Below, piece after piece: positions 17,081 to 25,452 of a stretch of DNA of 42,094 nucleotides. This DNA is from Deltaproteobacteria bacterium. GTDB lineage: Bacteria > Myxococcota_A > UBA796 > SXON01. The stretch covers positions 1 to 42,094 of the forward strand of contig CANKOI010000032.1 in the NCBI GenBank assembly GCA_947484175.1, in the 5' to 3' direction. Every line of letters begins with the position of its first letter. The stretch's first letter is position 1. The notes under the pieces were generated by a model. It had not been told where the DNA came from. It searched no databases and saw nothing but the letters and a program-made list of their open reading frames with translations. Made by a program: the position numbers and the translations under genes.

Positions 17081-17842
17081 ATGGTCGCCCTCCTGCTGTT
17101 TTTGGCGTTCACCCCGCACTCGGCGGTGAGCATCGCGGAGGGAACCTTCACGATGGGCGATGCCGATCTGCCCGACGCCCGACCGGCCCGTGCGGTACAG
17201 GTTTCGGCGTTCCGCATCGACCGCACCGAGGTGAGCGTGGCTGCGTTTGAGCAGTTCGTGGGCGGCGCCGGGTGGGGGGACGATCGGTGTTGGTCGACCG
17301 AAGGCGCGCGGTGGCGGAAGGAGCACCCGACCGGCGCGGGCCCCACGGCGCGGGCGGCCGGCCGCACCGGAGACCATCCCGTCGTGGCCGTCTCGTTCTG
17401 GGAGGCGGAGGCCTACTGTGGGTGTGCCGGCGGAGCCTTGCCCACCGAGGCGCAATGGGAGCGTGCCGCATGCGGGGTGGACCCCCGGCCCCCCCCCTTG
17501 GCGGACGACTCGGGCGTGGCCTGGTGGTACGAAGAGGGGAAACACGGCAGCCTGCCGGGCGTTTTCACCCACGCCACGACCGCCGCCTCGCCCCCCAACC
17601 TCTTCGGCCTCCAGGACATCTTCGGGAACGTGTGGGAGTGGACCCGCGACACCTACCGCCCCGACGCCTACGGCCGCCTCCCCCCCACCGACCCGGTCGA
17701 CGTGGTGCCCTCCACGTGGACGACCGTTCGCGGCGGCTCCTACATGAACCTGCCCAGCTACGCAGGGTGCGCGCATCGGGAGCCGGTGCGCCGCGGCGAG
17801 CCCCGGCTCACGGTGGGCTTTCGTTGTGTGTACCCGCCATGA
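17081..17842 (+). CDS. FGE/SUMF1-like (formylglycine-generating-enzyme-fold) secreted protein
   Basis: 253 residues from the ATG at 17081. The open frame reaches far upstream only because it is antisense to the molybdenum enzyme. An N-terminal hydrophobic stretch (MVALLLFLAFTPHSAVS) suggests export. The SUMF1 fold is clear: GTFTMGDADLPDARPARAVQ, FRIDRTEVSVAAFEQF, HPVVAVSFWEAEAYC, GALPTEAQWERAA, NLFGLQDIFGNVWEWTRD, and a terminal VRGGSYMNLPSYAGC to VGFRCV. In true FGEs the pattern GGSYMC-x3-YC supplies the copper-binding cysteines; here these positions are Asn and Ala. It is therefore unlikely to make formylglycine and is probably a binding module. Its TGA overlaps the next start (ATGA). Confidence 0.85.
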   Translation: MVALLLFLAFTPHSAVSIAEGTFTMGDADLPDARPARAVQVSAFRIDRTEVSVAAFEQFVGGAGWGDDRCWSTEGARWRKEHPTGAGPTARAAGRTGDHPVVAVSFWEAEAYCGCAGGALPTEAQWERAACGVDPRPPPLADDSGVAWWYEEGKHGSLPGVFTHATTAASPPNLFGLQDIFGNVWEWTRDTYRPDAYGRLPPTDPVDVVPSTWTTVRGGSYMNLPSYAGCAHREPVRRGEPRLTVGFRCVYPP

Positions 17843-18771
17843 TGTTCTGGCTGCTTGCTTGTAACGGGGGCCCTTCGCCCGCCGAGGTCGCGGCGGTGGA
17901 GCGGGGCGTGGGCGAGTTCGCGGGGATGCTGCACATCCCGGCGGCGGAGGTGAACTCGGGGCCTCGCGGGGCGGTCCGGCTTCCGCCTCCGCGCTCGCGT
18001 CCGCTCGCGCTGCCGACGTTTGTTTGCACCCCGTCGGAGGTGGCGGGCGCCGCCTGCCCGGGGCTCGCCCACGACCCGCTCGCTGCGCGGGTGGTGCGCG
18101 TGTCGGGCTTTTGGATCGATGAAACCGAGGTCAGCCGCAACGCCTACGGCCTCTTTTTGGGGGCCACCGGCTACCGCCCTCCCCACGTGGAAGAGCCTTG
18201 GGCGGAAGCGGACTGGAACTGGGACGGCCCCACCCCGCCCGCGGGCACCGAGAGTCACCCCGTGGTGCTCACCAGCTGGTACGACGCCCGCGAATACTGT
18301 GCGTGGCGCGGCGGTCGCCTGCCCACCGAAGCGGAGTGGCACCTCGCCGCCCTCGGCCCCGCCGCGTCGGAAACGGCGTTCCCGTGGGGCCCCCACTACG
18401 CGGAGGGCCGCATGAACCGCGGCATGCTCGACGCTCCCAACTACGACGAGACCGACGGCTGGCTCACGACCTCGCCGGTGGGCACCTTCCCCAAAGGTGC
18501 GAGCCGCTACGGCCTCTTGGACGCCTACGGCAACGCCTGGGAGTGGGTCGACACCCTGCGTATGCGGAGCTGGGACGAGGTGCCGTTCGCCGACCCCGCC
18601 ACCCAGCTCAACCCCACGACTGCGTCGCTCGGCCTCTACGCGGCCGCGCGGGGGTTCAGCTACTTCGCCGACCCCCGCCCCAACCTCGCGATGGACTTCA
18701 ACGCCTTCCCCGTGGAGCTGCGCCGCAAGACCAGCGGTTTTCGCTGCGCACGGTCGGAGGTGGGCGCGTGA
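17839..18771 (+). CDS. FGE/SUMF1-like lipoprotein
   Basis: 310 residues from the ATG at 17839, overlapping the preceding stop by 4 bp. The N terminus MMFWLLACNGG is a very short lipoprotein signal with the box LLAC. The FGE-like fold begins near residue 85 (VVRVSGFWIDETEVSRNAYGLFL), continues with SHPVVLTSWYDAREYCAWRG, GRLPTEAEWHLAA and YGLLDAYGNAWEWVD, and ends TSGFRCAR. The copper-cysteine pattern is absent (ARGFSYFADPRPNL). As the second FGE-like protein in a row, and lipid-anchored, it probably works at the cell envelope with its neighbour. The next gene begins at a GTGA overlap. Confidence 0.83.
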   Translation: MMFWLLACNGGPSPAEVAAVERGVGEFAGMLHIPAAEVNSGPRGAVRLPPPRSRPLALPTFVCTPSEVAGAACPGLAHDPLAARVVRVSGFWIDETEVSRNAYGLFLGATGYRPPHVEEPWAEADWNWDGPTPPAGTESHPVVLTSWYDAREYCAWRGGRLPTEAEWHLAALGPAASETAFPWGPHYAEGRMNRGMLDAPNYDETDGWLTTSPVGTFPKGASRYGLLDAYGNAWEWVDTLRMRSWDEVPFADPATQLNPTTASLGLYAAARGFSYFADPRPNLAMDFNAFPVELRRKTSGFRCARSEVGA

Positions 18772-20840
18772 AGGGAGAGTCGGCGAGGTGGGTAGGGGTG
18801 CTCGGTGCGGCGGGCCTCACGTTCGCGGCGTGGTGGGGCTGGGCGGGCACGCGCCCCGAGTCGTTGGGGCCGGGGTGGGCCGCGGGAGCGCCACCGGTCG
18901 AGTTGGCGACGGCGGCGTTGGCCGGGCCGCTGCGGAGCGTTCCGTGGGCGGTGGAGCTGCGGGGCCTGCAGGCGGCTCAGGCCCCTGAGCCGCTGGTGGT
19001 GGGCGACAGCGTACGGATCACGGCCACCCTCCCCGACGGCGGCTCCCTGATGGTGCGGGCGGGCCGCAGCGGCGGCATCGCGCCGCCGCGGGCGGGCGGC
19101 GGCCCGCTGCCGCCCCCCGGCGGGGGGCCTCAGCCGCCGCCCGGCGGCGGCGCGTCGGGGCCGCCCGGCCCCGGGCCGGGGGGCGGGCGCGGTCCGGGCC
19201 CCGGTCCGGGCCCCGGTCCGGGCCCCGGCCCTGGCGGCGCCCAGGCCACCGGCGATGGCGTGCTTTTTGACCGCGGCCCCGCCGGTGCGGTGCGGGGCGT
19301 GGGCGGCTTCGCCTGCACGCCCCTGCCTCTGCCCTCGGGCGCCCTCGACGCCACGCTGCGCATCACCGCGACCGGCGTGGACATCGTCACCGCGGGTGGG
19401 TCCTCCACCTGCACGGGCGGCCGGCTCGCGGGGCCGTGGGTGCTGCGGCCCGGCGTGGAGCGGGTGCGGGTGCACACCGTCGAGATGCTCGGGCCGAAGG
19501 CCACGCCGTCGGCATCGGGGGCGGTGCCGTGGCTGCGCAGCCGGCTCGCTGGCGCGCTCGCGTGGGTCGTGGGGGGAGCGGCCGGTCTCCTCGCTGCGCG
19601 GCGAAAGTCGTGGGGGGTTCCGCTCTTGCCGATGGCGCTCTCCCCCCTCCTCACCCTGATTCCCGCCGAGCGCTGGTTGGAGTCGGTGCGCCTCCTGTCC
19701 TTTCCGGAGGCGCTGGTTCCGCTGGTTTTCCCCGGTATCGTCACCCTGCTGCTCGGTGCCCTCGCGCTGGCGCGGCACCTTCCGCTGCGGCTGGCGCTGG
19801 TGGGCAGCTCGCTCCCGGCGCTCTCGCTCCTGGCGTGCAGCCTTCGCTTCCCGGATGCCCCCGGCTGGGCGCTCCTCGCCGCGGCGCTGGTGCCGCTGAC
19901 CGGCCTGTTCTACGCGAATGTGCATCAGGTGCGTGCCGTAGGCCTGTGGTCGTGGGGTGCTTTGGCCCTCGCCGGCCTGATGGTGGAGGGCGGGCTGCGG
20001 CACACCCGGGCGGGGTCTACCTGGGTGCACACGGCCGGCTACGATCGCGCTGCCACCGAGTTCCGCGAGCTGCTGGAGCTGCGGGCGTACCGCGAGTACC
20101 CCTCCGAAGGGTTCCCGGTAAAGCCCCCCGAGCCGCGCGCAGGAGTGCGGCGGATCGTCGCGCTCGGCGGGTCGAGCACCGGCGGCGCCTACCAGATGGA
20201 CGACATCGACCTGTTCTGGCCCAAGGCGATGGAGTCGGCGCTGGCCGATCCGGGGTGGGAGGTGGTGAACCAAGGGGTGGGCGGGTGGAACACGCTGCAC
20301 ATCCGCCTCTACGCGGAGAGCCAGCTGGAGCGCCTCGCGCCCGACCTGTTGGTGCTCTACGTGGGTCACAACGACATTTTCTCGACCGGTTTCGCCACGC
20401 ACAAGCAGCTGCTCGCGCAGTACCAGCAGCCGGCGAACGCCACCCTCAGCCGCACCTTGGCGGGGCTCCACGGCATTCGGAGCTATGTGGGCTTTTCGTT
20501 TCTGCTCAAAAGCTGGCGGAGCGAGGCCGCAGTGGCCGTACCGCTCCCGGATGCCCGCGAGAACCTGAGCCTGCTCCTCGACCTCGCCAAAAAACGGAAC
20601 ACCCGCGTGTTGTTGATGACCGAAGGCCTGAACCCCGACCCCGCGCCCATGCGGCCCTACGCGGCACTCCTGCAGGAGCTCGCCGACGCGCATGGGGCTC
20701 GTGCGCTCGATGCCGCCGCGATGTTCGTGGCCGCCGGGGATCCCGACGACTTCCTCGATGACTGCCACCTCACGGTGAAGGGGCATCGGCGCCTCGCCGG
20801 GTGGGCGCTCGACGATCTGCGCACGGCCGGTTGGTTGTGA
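18768..20840 (+). CDS. Membrane-anchored SGNH/GDSL-type hydrolase
   Basis: 690 residues from the GTG at 18768, which overlaps the upstream TGA; the longer frame is a shadow. An N-terminal hydrophobic segment leads to a beta-rich region interrupted by a Gly/Pro tract (about residues 105-160). A block of about six membrane helices (residues about 255-415) precedes the SGNH domain. Its motifs are LGGSSTGG (Ser469/470), NQGVGGWNT, YVGHND (Asn535) and DDCHLTVKGH (Asp664/665, His667), i.e. a full catalytic set. Such proteins deacylate or acylate extracytoplasmic glycans or lipids; the substrate here is unknown. It is the third gene of an overlapping chain, followed 10 bp later by a small unknown gene. 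Confidence 0.82.
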   Translation: MKGESARWVGVLGAAGLTFAAWWGWAGTRPESLGPGWAAGAPPVELATAALAGPLRSVPWAVELRGLQAAQAPEPLVVGDSVRITATLPDGGSLMVRAGRSGGIAPPRAGGGPLPPPGGGPQPPPGGGASGPPGPGPGGGRGPGPGPGPGPGPGPGGAQATGDGVLFDRGPAGAVRGVGGFACTPLPLPSGALDATLRITATGVDIVTAGGSSTCTGGRLAGPWVLRPGVERVRVHTVEMLGPKATPSASGAVPWLRSRLAGALAWVVGGAAGLLAARRKSWGVPLLPMALSPLLTLIPAERWLESVRLLSFPEALVPLVFPGIVTLLLGALALARHLPLRLALVGSSLPALSLLACSLRFPDAPGWALLAAALVPLTGLFYANVHQVRAVGLWSWGALALAGLMVEGGLRHTRAGSTWVHTAGYDRAATEFRELLELRAYREYPSEGFPVKPPEPRAGVRRIVALGGSSTGGAYQMDDIDLFWPKAMESALADPGWEVVNQGVGGWNTLHIRLYAESQLERLAPDLLVLYVGHNDIFSTGFATHKQLLAQYQQPANATLSRTLAGLHGIRSYVGFSFLLKSWRSEAAVAVPLPDARENLSLLLDLAKKRNTRVLLMTEGLNPDPAPMRPYAALLQELADAHGARALDAAAMFVAAGDPDDFLDDCHLTVKGHRRLAGWALDDLRTAGWL
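19191..19226 (+). repeat. Three perfect 12-bp tandem repeats in a G/C-only tract
   Basis: The unit GGTCCGGGCCCC is repeated three times without mismatch and encodes part of a Gly-Pro run in the SGNH hydrolase. It sits in a nearly A/T-free tract (about 19080-19240) that could form strong hairpins or quadruplexes and is prone to slippage and sequencing error. Confidence 0.85.
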
Positions 20841-20850
20841 GGAGGAGCCC

Positions 20851-21288
20851 ATGAGCGCCGAAGAGGAGTGGCAGTCCCGCGTGGAGCGCACGGTGCGGGA
20901 GGCCGGTGCGTTTCAGGCCTTCGTGGGGGAGTGGACCGGCGAGGGTGTGGCCCACGGCGAGCCGACCAGCGCCCGGATGATGGCGCGCCCGCTCCTCGAC
21001 GGCAGTTTTGTGGAGGTGCGCGAGCTGGGCGACGACCATGAAGACCGTTGTTTCTACCGCTTCGAGATCGAAGATGGCAGTTTGCGGGTGATGCACCTGC
21101 TCCCGGGCGCAACTGTCCGCGAGTACCCGGTTGAACTCACGCCCGAGGGGCTCGTCTGGGTCACCTCGCCGTTGGAGCCCTCGGTGGAGTGGCGGTTCTT
21201 CGCTGACCGGCTTGAGTGCGACGTGCTCTGGCCCGGCGCCTCGGAGCCGGATGTGCGCATGGTGTGGCGTCGTGTGGAGGCGAGATGA
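20851..21288 (+). CDS. Small DUF1579/nitrobindin-like hypothetical protein
   Basis: 145 residues with a good AGGAG before the ATG. The pattern FVGEWTGEGVAHGEP, then LLDGSFVEVRELGDD, FYRFEIEDGSLRVMHLLPG and a last strand VRMVWRRVEAR, is that of a small beta-barrel like the DUF1579 or nitrobindin (THAP4-type) families. No heme-ligand His can be assigned with confidence. It is cytoplasmic. Its stop overlaps the aroC start (ATGA), which indicates translational coupling. Confidence 0.65.
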   Translation: MSAEEEWQSRVERTVREAGAFQAFVGEWTGEGVAHGEPTSARMMARPLLDGSFVEVRELGDDHEDRCFYRFEIEDGSLRVMHLLPGATVREYPVELTPEGLVWVTSPLEPSVEWRFFADRLECDVLWPGASEPDVRMVWRRVEAR

Positions 21289-22382
21289 GCGGCAACTCCT
21301 TCGGTCGGCGCTTCGTCGTCACCACCTTCGGGGAGAGTCACGGGCCCGCGCTGGGCGTCGTCATCGATGGCGTTCCGCCGGGCTTGGTGCTCGACTTGGA
21401 CCTGATGCGCGCCGACCTCGCCCGGCGGCGTCCCGGACAGAGCCCACTCACCACCCCGCGGTCGGAGTCCGACGAACCCGAAGTGCTGAGCGGGCTGTTC
21501 GAAGGGCGCACGTTGGGCACCCCGCTCGCGATACTTTTTCGCAACGAAGATGCACGATCAGAGACGTACGAAGCGTTTAAAGATGTGTATCGCCCCTCGC
21601 ACGCCGACTACACGTGGGAGGCGCGTTTCGGGGCGCGTGACTGGCGGGGGGGCGGGCGAGCGAGCGCGCGGGAGACGGTGGGGCGAGTGGCGGCGGGGGC
21701 TGTGGCCCGGCAGGTGCTGGCCGCCGAGGGCATTGAGGTGGTGGCATGGGTGCAGCGCGTGGCAAACCTCGACGCCGACGTTGTGGACCCCGCGCGGATC
21801 ACTCGCGCCGCGGTGGACGCGACCGCCGTGCGTTGCCCCGACCCGAGCGCGGCCGCCGCGATGGAAGCGGCGATCCGGGCCGCTCGGGCCGACGGCGATA
21901 CCCTTGGAGGTGTTGTCCGATGTGTTGCACGCGGGGTGCCGCCCGGCCTCGGCAGCCCGGTGTTCGACAAGCTGGAGGCCGATCTCGCACGGGCCATGTT
22001 GTCGCTCCCCGCCGCCAAGGGTTTTGAGTCGGGCAGCGGCTACGCGGGCACCTACCTGCGCGGGAGCGAGCACAACGACGCGTTTGTGCCGGGTGCGGAA
22101 GGGCGGCCGGTGACGCGCACCAACCGCTCGGGCGGCGTGCAGGGCGGCATCAGCAACGGCATGCCCATCGAGCTGAGCGTGGCGTTCAAGCCGGTCGCCA
22201 CCATCTTCCAGCCCCAGAACACCGTGAACCGGGCCGGTGAGGCCGTGATTCTAGAGCCTCGGGGTCGGCACGACCCCTGTGTGCTCCCCCGCGCCGTTGC
22301 GCTGGTGGAAGCCATGACTTGCCTTGTCCTCATGGATCACTGGCTGGAGCGCGTGACAGCAGCCCCCGCCGTGTGTACCTGA
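21285..22382 (+). CDS. aroC: Chorismate synthase
   Basis: 365 residues from the ATG at 21285. The family signatures are intact: TFGESHGPALGVVIDGVPPG at the N terminus, RRPGQSPLTTPRSESDE, the FMN-site region GGGRASARETVGRVAAGA, and GGVQGGISNGMPI. It converts 5-enolpyruvylshikimate-3-phosphate to chorismate using reduced FMN, the last step of the shikimate pathway. No other aro gene is nearby. It is inside a chain of overlapping genes, so its expression is probably tied to the surface-protein genes before it and tldDE after it. Confidence 0.97.
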   Translation: MSGNSFGRRFVVTTFGESHGPALGVVIDGVPPGLVLDLDLMRADLARRRPGQSPLTTPRSESDEPEVLSGLFEGRTLGTPLAILFRNEDARSETYEAFKDVYRPSHADYTWEARFGARDWRGGGRASARETVGRVAAGAVARQVLAAEGIEVVAWVQRVANLDADVVDPARITRAAVDATAVRCPDPSAAAAMEAAIRAARADGDTLGGVVRCVARGVPPGLGSPVFDKLEADLARAMLSLPAAKGFESGSGYAGTYLRGSEHNDAFVPGAEGRPVTRTNRSGGVQGGISNGMPIELSVAFKPVATIFQPQNTVNRAGEAVILEPRGRHDPCVLPRAVALVEAMTCLVLMDHWLERVTAAPAVCT

Positions 22383-22405
22383 ACCCCTCTCGCATTGGAG
22401 CCCGG

Positions 22406-23818
22406 TTGACCCATTTTTCTTCGTTCGGCGTTGACGCCGACCTCTGCCGCCGGGTGCTTCGCACCGCCCTCGCCCGCGGGGCCGACGACGCCGACTTGTA
22501 CTTCGAACACTCGGGCAGCACCTCGGTGGCGCTCTCCGACGGGAAGGTGAACCGGGCCAGCACGCACGTGGACCTTGGCGTTGGCGTGCGGGTCGTGGTG
22601 GGGGATCAGGTGGGCTACGCCTACACGGAGGAGCTGACGGAGGCCGCGATGACTCAGGCCGCCGAGGTGGCCTCGGAGATCGCGCGGGGGAACAAGGCCG
22701 TTTCGCCGGTGGCGCTGGCGGAGCGCCGCCTTGGGGATCGGTACCCGACGCAGCAACCGTGGGAGGGGGTGGACCTCGAAACGCGCGTGGCGATGGTGCG
22801 CGACTGGGAGCGTCGTGCGTTCGCGGCCGACCGCCGCGTGATTCGGGTCGAAACCTCCTTAGGCGACAGCTTCAAGCACGTGCTCATCGCCCGCCCCGAC
22901 GGCCGGCTCGTGTACGACTACCAGCCCATGACCCGCGGGTGGGTGGTGTGCACCGCTCAGGACGGCGAGAAGAAAGAAAGTTCGAGTGCAAACCTCGCTC
23001 AGCGCGCGGGCTTGGAGTTCTACGACGAGGCACATGTATCACGGATGTGTCAGAAAGCGGTAGACGACACACTGCTGTTGTTCGACGCCAGCAAGGCGCC
23101 CGCGGGCGAGATGACGGTGGTGCTGGGGGCGGGCTCGTCGGGCATTCTGTTGCACGAGGCCATCGGGCACGGGCTGGAAGCCGACTTCAATCGGAAGGGG
23201 ATCAGCATCTTCGCCGACCGGCTGGGCCAGCGCATCGCGCCCGCCGGCGTCACCGTGGTGGACGATGGCACCATCCCGCACGCCCGTGGCAGCATCAACA
23301 CCGACGACGAAGGAAACTCGCCCGAGCGCACCGTGCTCGTGGAAGACGGCATCCTGCGCGGGTTCTTGCACGACGAGATCAGCGCGCGCCACTACGGGGT
23401 TCTGCCGACCGGTTCGGGCCGCCGCGAAAGCTTCCGTCACGTGGTGCTGCCTCGGATGCGCAGCACCTACATGGAGTCGGGCACGCTCTCGCCCGAGGAG
23501 ATCATCGCCAGCGTGCAGAACGGCATCTACTGCGCCGACTTCGCGAATGGGCAGGTGCAGATCGGCGCGGGCGACTTCGCGTTCTACGTGCGCCGCGGCT
23601 ACCTCATCGAAGGCGGCAAGCTCACGCGGCCGATCAAGGACGTGAACCTCATCGGCAACGGTCCCGAGGTGCTCGCCACCATCGAGATGGTTGGGAACGA
23701 CTTGAAGATCGACGAAGGGGGCTGGACATGCGGGAAGGATGGCCAGAGCGTGCCGGTGAGCCAGGGGATGCCCACCGTGAAGGTGTCCAAGCTGTCGGTG
23801 GGCGGGGCGTCGGCATGA
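22406..23818 (+). CDS. tldD: TldD, metalloprotease subunit
   Basis: 470 residues from a TTG at 22406, chosen because GGAG lies 5 nt upstream and the protein then begins as TldD proteins do (FGVDADLCRRVLRTALARG, ADDADLYFEHS). An in-frame ATG at 22319 lies inside aroC and is less likely. The zinc motif HEAIGH (HExxxH) is at about residue 250, and the C terminus CGKDGQSVPVSQGMPTV is the usual one. TldD with TldE forms a heterodimeric protease that trims unstructured peptides, such as ribosomally made natural-product precursors or antitoxins. No precursor peptide gene was found in the window. Confidence 0.95.
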   Translation: MTHFSSFGVDADLCRRVLRTALARGADDADLYFEHSGSTSVALSDGKVNRASTHVDLGVGVRVVVGDQVGYAYTEELTEAAMTQAAEVASEIARGNKAVSPVALAERRLGDRYPTQQPWEGVDLETRVAMVRDWERRAFAADRRVIRVETSLGDSFKHVLIARPDGRLVYDYQPMTRGWVVCTAQDGEKKESSSANLAQRAGLEFYDEAHVSRMCQKAVDDTLLLFDASKAPAGEMTVVLGAGSSGILLHEAIGHGLEADFNRKGISIFADRLGQRIAPAGVTVVDDGTIPHARGSINTDDEGNSPERTVLVEDGILRGFLHDEISARHYGVLPTGSGRRESFRHVVLPRMRSTYMESGTLSPEEIIASVQNGIYCADFANGQVQIGAGDFAFYVRRGYLIEGGKLTRPIKDVNLIGNGPEVLATIEMVGNDLKIDEGGWTCGKDGQSVPVSQGMPTVKVSKLSVGGASA

Positions 23819-25137
23819 GCATCCTCGACCTTGCACGCAGCACGGTGGAACGCGCGCGGGCGCTCGGCGCCGAGGAGGTGTCGGTGTCGGTGTCGCGCAG
23901 CACGGAGCTCTCGCTCATGCGGCGCGCCGGCAAGCTGGAGCAGGCCACCCAGGCCACCAGCCGCGGGCTGAGCCTCGCGCTGCTGGTGGACGACCGGTTC
24001 TCGGCCCACAGCACCTCCGACCTGCGGCCCGAAGCGGTGGCAGAGTTTCTGGCGCGCGCCGTGGCGGCCACCCGTGTGTTGGAGCCCGAGCCCGAGCGGC
24101 GCCAACCCCCGCTCGTCGAGTGCGGGCGCGGCGCCACCGAGGCCGAGCTGGATGCCTTCGATGCGGGCCATGCCACGCTCCCCGTCGAGGCGCGCCGAGT
24201 GGCGGGCGAGGCCTTGGAAGCCGCCGTGGATGCGTTGCCCAACCGCGCTCAAGTGCTGAGTGCCACGGTTCACATCGGCGACTCCTCCGACGAGTCGGTG
24301 CGAGTGATGTCAAACGGTTTTGAGGGCGCTCGTTCGAGCACCGGCTTCGGGGCCGGCGTGGAGCTCACCCTCGAAGAGCCGGGCGGGCGCCGCCCCGAGG
24401 CCACGTCGTGGTACTCCTCGCTGCACCGCGCCGACCTTCCGGGCCCGGCGTTCATCGCCGACGAAGCTTGGCGAAAGGCCGCGGAGCGGCTGGGCAGCAA
24501 GCCCATCGCGTCGGGGCGGTATCCGCTGCTCCTCCAGAACCAGGTGGCGGGCCGGATTCTCGGCGTGCTCGGAGGGCCGCTCTCGGGCGGCGAGCTGCAC
24601 CAGCAGCGCAGCTTCCTCGCGGGTCGGCAGGGCACCGCCATCGGCAACGCCGCGCTCACCATCCTCGACGTTCCGAACATTCGGCGCGGCCTCGGCTCCC
24701 GCCCCTGGGACGGCGATGCGCTCGTGGCCCGCCCGATGCCGGTGATCGAAGCGGGCGTGCTCAAAAACTACTACGTCAACACCTACTACAGCCGCAAGCT
24801 GGGGGTGCCGGTCACGACGGGCGGGCGCAGCAACTGGGTGGTGTCTCCCGGCTCGCGCAGTCCTGCGGAGATTCTGCGTGACACACCGCGATGTATCGTG
24901 GTGACGGGTTTTTTGGGCGGCAACAGCAATGGGCTCACCGGCGATTTCAGCTTCGGCATCCAAGGTTTGCTGATGGAGCACGGTGAGGTCGCCGCCCATC
25001 TGGGCGAGATGAATGTGTCGGGAAACATCGAGGAGGTGTTGAAGCGCCTCGTAGAGCCCGCGAGCGATGTGTGGGAGTGGTCGGGAACCCGCTCGCCCTC
25101 GCTGTTCTTCGACGAGGTGCAGTTCTCGGGGACTTGA
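23815..25137 (+). CDS. tldE: TldE/PmbA, partner subunit of TldD
   Basis: 440 residues. The ATG at 23815 overlaps the tldD stop (ATGA). Family features: ARALGAEEVSVSVSRSTELS at the N terminus, a central domain, and the C-terminal SGGELHQQRSFLAGRQGT, LGVPVTTGGRSNWVVSPG, VTGFLGGNSNGLTGDFSFG and EMNVSGNIEEVLKRL. It lacks the metal motif, as expected of the non-catalytic subunit. It is the last gene of the plus-strand chain that starts at 17081 and marks the left edge of the accessory island. Confidence 0.95.
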   Translation: MSILDLARSTVERARALGAEEVSVSVSRSTELSLMRRAGKLEQATQATSRGLSLALLVDDRFSAHSTSDLRPEAVAEFLARAVAATRVLEPEPERRQPPLVECGRGATEAELDAFDAGHATLPVEARRVAGEALEAAVDALPNRAQVLSATVHIGDSSDESVRVMSNGFEGARSSTGFGAGVELTLEEPGGRRPEATSWYSSLHRADLPGPAFIADEAWRKAAERLGSKPIASGRYPLLLQNQVAGRILGVLGGPLSGGELHQQRSFLAGRQGTAIGNAALTILDVPNIRRGLGSRPWDGDALVARPMPVIEAGVLKNYYVNTYYSRKLGVPVTTGGRSNWVVSPGSRSPAEILRDTPRCIVVTGFLGGNSNGLTGDFSFGIQGLLMEHGEVAAHLGEMNVSGNIEEVLKRLVEPASDVWEWSGTRSPSLFFDEVQFSGT

Positions 25138-25165
25138 GGGGGTACCGGGCCATCGAGATGCGCGC

Positions 25166-25194
25166 TTGCGTCTGGTGCGGCTGGCGCGTATCCT
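25166..25194 (+). promoter_or_regulatory. Promoter of the AbrB/PIN toxin-antitoxin operon
   Basis: TTGCGT (25166-25171) and TATCCT (25189-25194) are spaced by exactly 17 bp. The -10 hexamer overlaps the palindromic operator that follows, as expected for autoregulation. Confidence 0.55.
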
Positions 25195-25213
25195 TACAGT
25201 AAGGAGTCCTTAC
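25192..25213 (+). promoter_or_regulatory. Operator with three CCTTAC half-sites, overlapping -10 and Shine-Dalgarno
   Basis: CCTTAC at 25192-25197 and GTAAGG at 25199-25204 form a perfect palindrome around one A. A third CCTTAC copy lies at 25208-25213, directly before the ATG at 25216. The AAGGAG Shine-Dalgarno is inside the block. Bound antitoxin would cover both promoter and translation start. Confidence 0.65.
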
Positions 25214-25215
25214 CC

Positions 25216-25452
25216 ATGCTCGCCAAGCTCACCTCGAAGAACCAGCTCACCTTGCCGGCGGAGCTCGTCCGCGCGCTCCCGGCGACCGACTACTTCGACG
25301 CCACGCTGGAAGCGGGCGCGATCGTGTTGCGGCCGGTGCAGGTGGTACCGCTCTTGGAGCTCGAGCGCATCCGTGACGCCGTTGCAAGCGCGGGCGCCAC
25401 CGAGGGGGATGTCGGCGCGGCCGTCCGCTGGGCCCGGAGCCGGAATCGCTGA
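25216..25452 (+). CDS. AbrB/MazE-type antitoxin
   Basis: 78 residues. The N terminus LAKLTSKNQLTLPAELVRAL is a SpoVT/AbrB swapped-hairpin DNA-binding domain. The C-terminal helix (LELERIRDAVASAGATEGDV) would hold the toxin. Its stop overlaps the toxin start as TGATG, the usual toxin-antitoxin arrangement. The gene is preceded by a promoter and a three-half-site operator, so it very likely represses itself alone or with the toxin. Confidence 0.88.
   Translation: MLAKLTSKNQLTLPAELVRALPATDYFDATLEAGAIVLRPVQVVPLLELERIRDAVASAGATEGDVGAAVRWARSRNR

Noticed and set aside
18660-20891. 743-codon minus-strand ORF
   Set aside because: Antisense to the SGNH hydrolase, with shadow-like composition and no motifs.
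22406-25137. A RiPP biosynthesis cluster around TldDE
   Set aside because: No precursor peptide, cyclodehydratase or transporter gene was found nearby; TldDE alone is common in bacteria.
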